The position numbers were made by a program, and so were the translations under genes. From Nitrosomonas sp. (GTDB lineage: Bacteria; Pseudomonadota; Gammaproteobacteria; Burkholderiales; Nitrosomonadaceae), in the NCBI GenBank assembly GCA_021774195.1, contig JAJFJJ010000048.1, positions 1 to 42,282 on the forward strand: a stretch of 42,282 nucleotides of DNA, read 5' to 3'. The notes below the pieces were generated by a model. It saw only the letters and a program-made list of their open reading frames with translations. It was not told where the DNA came from and ran no database searches. Each line of letters opens with the position of its first letter. Position 1 is the stretch's first letter. Below, piece after piece: positions 35,802 to 42,282 of the stretch.

Positions 35802-35968
35802 CTAGGAGGCTGTCCGAGAATAGAATAATCTACTGCAGGAAAGTCATTATGGTCATATTTTCCGGTCATTTTCATTAAATAGAACAACTATTCGCCTCAA
35901 ATGACCAAAGAATCTGTCTCAAAATGGCTTCCCTTTACTACGATTACTATTCTCGGACAGCCTCCTAG
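35802..35968. mobile_element. MITE-like non-autonomous element with perfect 22-nt terminal inverted repeats
   Basis: ctaggaggctgtccgagaatag (35802-35823) / ctattctcggacagcctcctag (35947-35968); 167 bp, no ORF. Terminal CTAG at both ends could be a target duplication. Confidence 0.8.
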
Positions 35969-35984
35969 CTGCTGTCTTGTGTGA

Positions 35985-37837
<1,853 letters not shown>

Positions 37838-37855
37838 TTGATAGCGGAGGCGAAT

Positions 37856-38128
37856 GTGAACGACAAGCAGTTACGCAAATCGGTCGAGCAGCAAATTAAG
37901 CGTATGCAGCGTGCCGAGAAAGATCGTCCGACATTATTGGCCCAATCTGTTTTTATGGGAACGCTTTCCTTGTTATTGGTGTTGCCGGTTATTGCCGGTG
38001 CATATCTGGGTAATTGGTTGGATGATAAGGCGGATGGTTATTCTATTCACTGGACCATCGGATTGATTGTTGCGGGTCTCATTATTGGCATGGCGAATGT
38101 TTATTTATATATGCGGGAGCATCACTAA
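37856..38128 (+). CDS. atpQ: N-ATPase AtpQ (AtpI-like small membrane protein)
   Basis: Two TM segments with VIAGAYLGNWLDDK motif (ATPase gene 1/AtpI family); position after atpC. Confidence 0.75.
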   Translation: MNDKQLRKSVEQQIKRMQRAEKDRPTLLAQSVFMGTLSLLLVLPVIAGAYLGNWLDDKADGYSIHWTIGLIVAGLIIGMANVYLYMREHH

Positions 38129-38802
38129 TGAATGCGCCGGCTGTTGTATTTTATATTGGTCCATTTGGTATCACCTCGGTGGTTGTAACGACCTGGGGAA
38201 TCATGCTGGTGCTGGGAGTTTCTTGCTGGTTAGTGACGCGAAACTTGTCGTTACTGAAGCCTGGACGATTACAAACCATGTTAGAAGGTTTGGTTGCTGC
38301 AATGGAAGCAAGTATTGAAGCGGTCTTGCCTGGCCAAGCCAAACAACTGCTGCCATTTATCGCCACTTTGTGGATTTACATTGTGATCGCAAATCTGACT
38401 GGTTTGATTCCGCAATTGCATTCACCGACTGGTCATTTGTCAGTTACAACCGGGCTGGCGGTACTGGTGTTTCTATCGGTCCATTGGTTTGGCATTCGCA
38501 GTTATGGCATTCGCCAGTATTGCAAACATTATCTGAGTCCCACACCATTACTGTTGCCATTTCATTTAATTAGCGAAGTGACGCGCACCATTGCATTAGC
38601 GGTGCGTTTGTTTGGCAATATTATGAGCCTGGAATTGGTGGCGTTGCTGGTGTTGCTGGTGGCAGGATTGCTGGTGCCGGTACCGTTGTTAATGTTGCAC
38701 ATTGTCGAAGCATTGGTACAGGCCTATATTTTTGGGATGTTGGCGTTGATTTATGTGGCAGGTGCGCTGCAATCAAAACAATCGAAAGGAAATGATCTAT
38801 GA
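38128..38802 (+). CDS. atpB: N-type F-ATPase subunit a
   Basis: Conserved Arg helix ALAVRLFGNIMSLELVALLVLL; NLTGLIPQ; TAATG overlap with the preceding gene. Confidence 0.93.
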   Translation: MNAPAVVFYIGPFGITSVVVTTWGIMLVLGVSCWLVTRNLSLLKPGRLQTMLEGLVAAMEASIEAVLPGQAKQLLPFIATLWIYIVIANLTGLIPQLHSPTGHLSVTTGLAVLVFLSVHWFGIRSYGIRQYCKHYLSPTPLLLPFHLISEVTRTIALAVRLFGNIMSLELVALLVLLVAGLLVPVPLLMLHIVEALVQAYIFGMLALIYVAGALQSKQSKGNDL

Positions 38803-39065
38803 GTGACATGACTTGGTTTACCATTCTTTCCACTGTCGGGGCAGCACTTGCAGTGGCCATTGGTATGATGTTTCCGGCATTGGCGATGGGGCGTGCCATT
38901 AGTCAAGCTTTGGATGCGCTGGCGCGTCAACCGGAAGCTGAAAAGTCCATCATGCGTACGTTGTTTATTGGTCTCGCGATGATCGAGTCGTTGGCCATTT
39001 ATGTGTTGGTGATTGTGCTGATTATCCTGTTCCGCAATCCGTTGCTGGAATATTTAGTTAACTAA
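38799..39065 (+). CDS. atpE: N-type F-ATPase subunit c
   Basis: 88 aa helical hairpin with polar loop ALARQPEAEKS and carboxylate helix GLAMIESLAIYVLVIVLIILF. Confidence 0.95.
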   Translation: MSDMTWFTILSTVGAALAVAIGMMFPALAMGRAISQALDALARQPEAEKSIMRTLFIGLAMIESLAIYVLVIVLIILFRNPLLEYLVN

Positions 39066-39080
39066 AATTGGATTAAAACT

Positions 39081-39830
39081 GTGGATTTTGACTGGACAAC
39101 ATTTGTTCTAGAAATAATCAATTTTCTGATCTTGGTCTGGATCTTGAAGCGGTTTTTGTATCAGCCTGTACTGGGCATCATTACTAGACGCCGGGCGGGC
39201 ATTGAAAAAACATTGGCGGATGCAAAACGCATTGAAACAGAGGCTAGTGAACTCAAACGTAAGAATGAGCGATATCTTGCTGAATGGGAGGCTGAGAAGG
39301 AAGTTGCGCAAGCAAAATTGAGCGCGGAGCTGGCCACGTTACGTGAAAATAAATTGGTTGAATTGGAAGCTCATCTCAATGAAGAAGCGGCACGACGTCG
39401 TGTGTTGGATGAACGTAACCGCAAAGATTTTGAACGTTTATGTGAGGAAAAAGGGATTGCGCAGGGGGTTACTTTTACCAGCAAATTACTGACCCGGCTA
39501 GCATCAAAGGAATTGGAGCAACAGTTATTCTCGGTGCTAATTGAGGACTTGCAAAATATCCGTGAACAAGATCGGCATGCAGTGATAGAAGCGGCGGCTG
39601 AGCCAGAGTTGTATGTAAAAGTGCAAAGTGCATTTGTATTGGAAAATGAACAGCAAGAAGTATTGTCTCGTTTATTAAATGAAATAACTGATAGAACATT
39701 ACCGATTGAGTTTTTGGTTCATTCAGAATTGATTTCTGGTTTGCAAATTGATATTGGGCCGTGGATTTTACATGCCAATTTGCGCGATGAGTTGAAAGTT
39801 TTCAGTGGAGTTTTACGACATGCCAAATAA
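39081..39830 (+). CDS. atpF: N-type F-ATPase subunit b (extended, delta-like C-terminus)
   Basis: Single TM, long charged coiled coil, about 100-aa C-terminal extension; 249 aa; GTG start; no separate delta gene. Confidence 0.88.
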   Translation: MDFDWTTFVLEIINFLILVWILKRFLYQPVLGIITRRRAGIEKTLADAKRIETEASELKRKNERYLAEWEAEKEVAQAKLSAELATLRENKLVELEAHLNEEAARRRVLDERNRKDFERLCEEKGIAQGVTFTSKLLTRLASKELEQQLFSVLIEDLQNIREQDRHAVIEAAAEPELYVKVQSAFVLENEQQEVLSRLLNEITDRTLPIEFLVHSELISGLQIDIGPWILHANLRDELKVFSGVLRHAK

Positions 39831-41307
39831 TGCTGTTGCGGCGACTGAAGCGCAGACAGACTCATTATTAACCAACCAAGCTAATTGGTTATTATCCTAT
39901 CGGTACGGTTTGCGCTTGTCGGAGCAAGGCACGGTTATTTCAGTCGGTGATGGTATTGCCTGGATTGATGGTTTACCTTCTGCCTGTATGGATGAAGTGG
40001 TGCGGTTGGAGGATGGTAGCAGTGCACTGGTGTTTCATTTGACGCATGATCGACTGGGCGCTATTTTGTTGTACCAAACAGCGCGTTTGACCGCCGGTAC
40101 GCAAGTTTATCTGACCGGCAAGCGGCTCAGTATTGGTGTCGGTGATGCTTTACTAGGGCGGGTGATTGACCCATTGGGTTCTGCGCTTGATGACGCTGGT
40201 GCCATTTTATTCAGTGGCTCTCGTTTACTGGACGTGCGTTCACCCCCTATTATTGCACGTGAATTTGTGGCGCAGCCGTTATATACCGGTAACAAGATTA
40301 TCGATACTATGATTCCCATCGGCAAAGGTCAGCGACAACTGATTATTGGCGATAATGGCAACGGTAAAAGTACATTGGCGCTTGATACGGTGATTAATCA
40401 GCAAGATAAAGCAGTGTATTGTGTTTATGTACTAATCGGACAAAAGCGTTCCACTGTGGTGAATGTTATAGAAACGCTACGCCGTGCCGGGGCATTAGCG
40501 TATACAGTAGTCGTGGTGGCAGAGGCGACGGCCATGCCAGGCCTGAAATACTTGGCACCTTTCGCGGGTTGTACGGTGGCAGAAGACTGGATGGCTGCCG
40601 GGCGTGATACGCTGATTGTATATGATGATTTGAGTACGCATGCACGTAGTTATCGTGAATTGTCCTTGTTGTTACGTAGACCACCGGGACGGGAGGCTTA
40701 TCCTGGAGATATTTTTTACCTGCATTCACGTTTGCTGGAACGTTCCACACGCCTATCTGCAAAACAGGGTGGTGGTAGTATGACGGCGTTACCGATTGTC
40801 GAAACAGAACAAGGTGAAATTGCTTCGTATATCCCGACCAATTTAATTTCAATTACCGACGGACAGATTTATTTTGATCGGCAGTTATTTGCTCGGGGTT
40901 TTTTGCCGGCGATTGATGTGACGCGTTCGGTGTCACGTATTGGTGGTAACGCGCAACATGCGACAATCAAGAAGGAAGCTGGACGCATGAAACTGGATTA
41001 TTTACAATTTCTAGAACTGGAGGTTTTTACCCGCTTTGGTTCGCGGTTGGAAGCCAGTATGGAAGCGCGTATCAAGCGTGGTCAGATATTGCGGGAGATA
41101 CTCAAGCAGGACTCGCTCGTGCCGCTCACCATTGAATTTCAAATGGCTTGGCTGGTGGCCTATAACGAAGGGCTGTTTGATAACCTAGAACTAGAGCAAG
41201 TTGCGCCGCAATTGGCACATTTGCGAGAACAGGTAGAAAAGGCCAGTTTGAATATTGATGAAGGTCGTGAACAATGGAAAATACTGATATATGCTTGGTT
41301 AAAATGA
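39820..41307 (+). CDS. atpA: N-type F-ATPase subunit alpha
   Basis: [24 protein letters not shown]-loop [54 protein letters not shown]. Confidence 0.93.
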   Translation: MPNNAVAATEAQTDSLLTNQANWLLSYRYGLRLSEQGTVISVGDGIAWIDGLPSACMDEVVRLEDGSSALVFHLTHDRLGAILLYQTARLTAGTQVYLTGKRLSIGVGDALLGRVIDPLGSALDDAGAILFSGSRLLDVRSPPIIAREFVAQPLYTGNKIIDTMIPIGKGQRQLIIGDNGNGKSTLALDTVINQQDKAVYCVYVLIGQKRSTVVNVIETLRRAGALAYTVVVVAEATAMPGLKYLAPFAGCTVAEDWMAAGRDTLIVYDDLSTHARSYRELSLLLRRPPGREAYPGDIFYLHSRLLERSTRLSAKQGGGSMTALPIVETEQGEIASYIPTNLISITDGQIYFDRQLFARGFLPAIDVTRSVSRIGGNAQHATIKKEAGRMKLDYLQFLELEVFTRFGSRLEASMEARIKRGQILREILKQDSLVPLTIEFQMAWLVAYNEGLFDNLELEQVAPQLAHLREQVEKASLNIDEGREQWKILIYAWLK

Positions 41308-41329
41308 CCGTTGTGTGCTTTGCGTTTTT

Positions 41330-42184
41330 ATGAGTAAACGACGTGAATTAAAAGAACATCTAGTAACATTGGAAGAGATTAAAGGCATTATGAGTGCCAT
41401 GAAAAATTTGGCGTTGCTGGAAATTCGCAAGCTGGATGTTTTTCTGGCGACACAACGCCGTGTTATTGCCAGTATTGATGTGGCGGCACAAGATTTTCTT
41501 TCTTTTTATCCGCACTTACAGTCGCCCCCAGATGATTTGCAACAACTTTGGGTTGTGATCGGTTCGGAACGTGGTTTCTGTGGTGATTTTAATGAATCTC
41601 TGGTGCAATTTCTGCATGATCATGTGCAGCAGTCCGACACGCTATTACTTGCGGTGGGACGTAGATTAGCAGTTAAATTGCATGAGGATCAGCGTGTGGT
41701 GGCGTTTATCGATGGTCATAGCGTGGCTGAGGAAATACAGGGAACGCTATTGCATTTGACAGAAGTGCTTAATCAATTGCAGGAGCAATTAGCATTGACG
41801 GAAATCGGACGTATTAGCGTCGTTTATTACAATGACGAAACTGATTCTGTTCAGTTACGCCAATTGTTGCCGTTGGCGGAGCCTAAAGCAAAATCAAACT
41901 ATACACATGCACCTTTACTCAATTTAGAGCCAGATCAATTCTTGGTTCAACTAACAGACCAATATCTTTACGCCGCATTGCATGAAGTTTTTTACACTTC
42001 CCTAATGGTTGAGAATCGTAAGCGACTGGAGCATATGAACAGTGCCATTAATCGTTTGGAAAAAGACATGACGCGGTTACAGTTGGGCTACAACAGACTC
42101 CGTCAGGAGGAAATTACCGAGGAAATAGAAATCATCTTGCTCAGTGCTGAGGCGTTGATTGAGGAAGGTAAGACTGGGAGATGA
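41330..42184 (+). CDS. atpG: N-type F-ATPase subunit gamma
   Basis: MSKRRELKEHLVTLEEIKGIMSAMKNLALLEIRKL and C-terminal helix MNSAINRLEKDMTRLQLGYNRLRQEEITEEIEIILLSAEAL. Confidence 0.88.
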   Translation: MSKRRELKEHLVTLEEIKGIMSAMKNLALLEIRKLDVFLATQRRVIASIDVAAQDFLSFYPHLQSPPDDLQQLWVVIGSERGFCGDFNESLVQFLHDHVQQSDTLLLAVGRRLAVKLHEDQRVVAFIDGHSVAEEIQGTLLHLTEVLNQLQEQLALTEIGRISVVYYNDETDSVQLRQLLPLAEPKAKSNYTHAPLLNLEPDQFLVQLTDQYLYAALHEVFYTSLMVENRKRLEHMNSAINRLEKDMTRLQLGYNRLRQEEITEEIEIILLSAEALIEEGKTGR

Positions 42185-42194
42185 CTTTTATTGC

Positions 42195-42282
42195 ATGACG
42201 CTATTAACTGTCCGTTTAAAACCTTCACGTCAACTTACTTTGATACTCATCCTGGTACACCTTGTTGCAGCGGGTCTATTGT
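42195..42282 (+). CDS. Partial CDS, possible YgfX-like inner-membrane protein (truncated by window end)
   Basis: Open frame MTLLTVRLKPSRQLTLILILVHLVAAGLL... runs off the window; resembles the YgfX N-terminus. Confidence 0.45.
   Translation, partial: MTLLTVRLKPSRQLTLILILVHLVAAGLL

Overview
The window reads as an ordinary betaproteobacterial chromosome segment, and its gene content and order suggest a Nitrosomonas-like ammonia oxidiser (inference only). From left to right it carries: a type IV pilin gene with a sigma54-type promoter; glnE, a nitrilase and tldD; ilvB-ilvH-ilvC-psd-pssA-leuA; a TlpA-like thioredoxin; a lytic transglycosylase and proS; rppH; a di-heme cytochrome c peroxidase; hfq-hflX-hflK-hflC-DUF2065-hisZ-purA; a GNAT protein; ybiT; a YheT-like hydrolase; a GGDEF/EAL protein; further hydrolase, FAD-oxidase and BON-lipoprotein genes; argB; and tRNA-Cys and tRNA-Gly. 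The last 6 kb is a complete N-type F-ATPase operon (atpD-C-Q-B-E-F-A-G) followed by a truncated YgfX-like ORF. The most unusual parts are: (1) the N-ATPase operon has no room for atpR, and its c-subunit keeps only part of the Na+-ligand set; (2) a 167-bp MITE-like palindrome with perfect 22-nt terminal inverted repeats ends about 67 bp before atpD; (3) an intrinsic-terminator-like hairpin sits in the leader of the cytochrome c peroxidase gene, directly against its Shine-Dalgarno sequence; (4) a second palindromic element splits ilvH from ilvC, and a dispersed intergenic repeat occurs twice. No CRISPR array, prophage or complete transposase was seen. All assignments come from reading the sequence; no database search was run.
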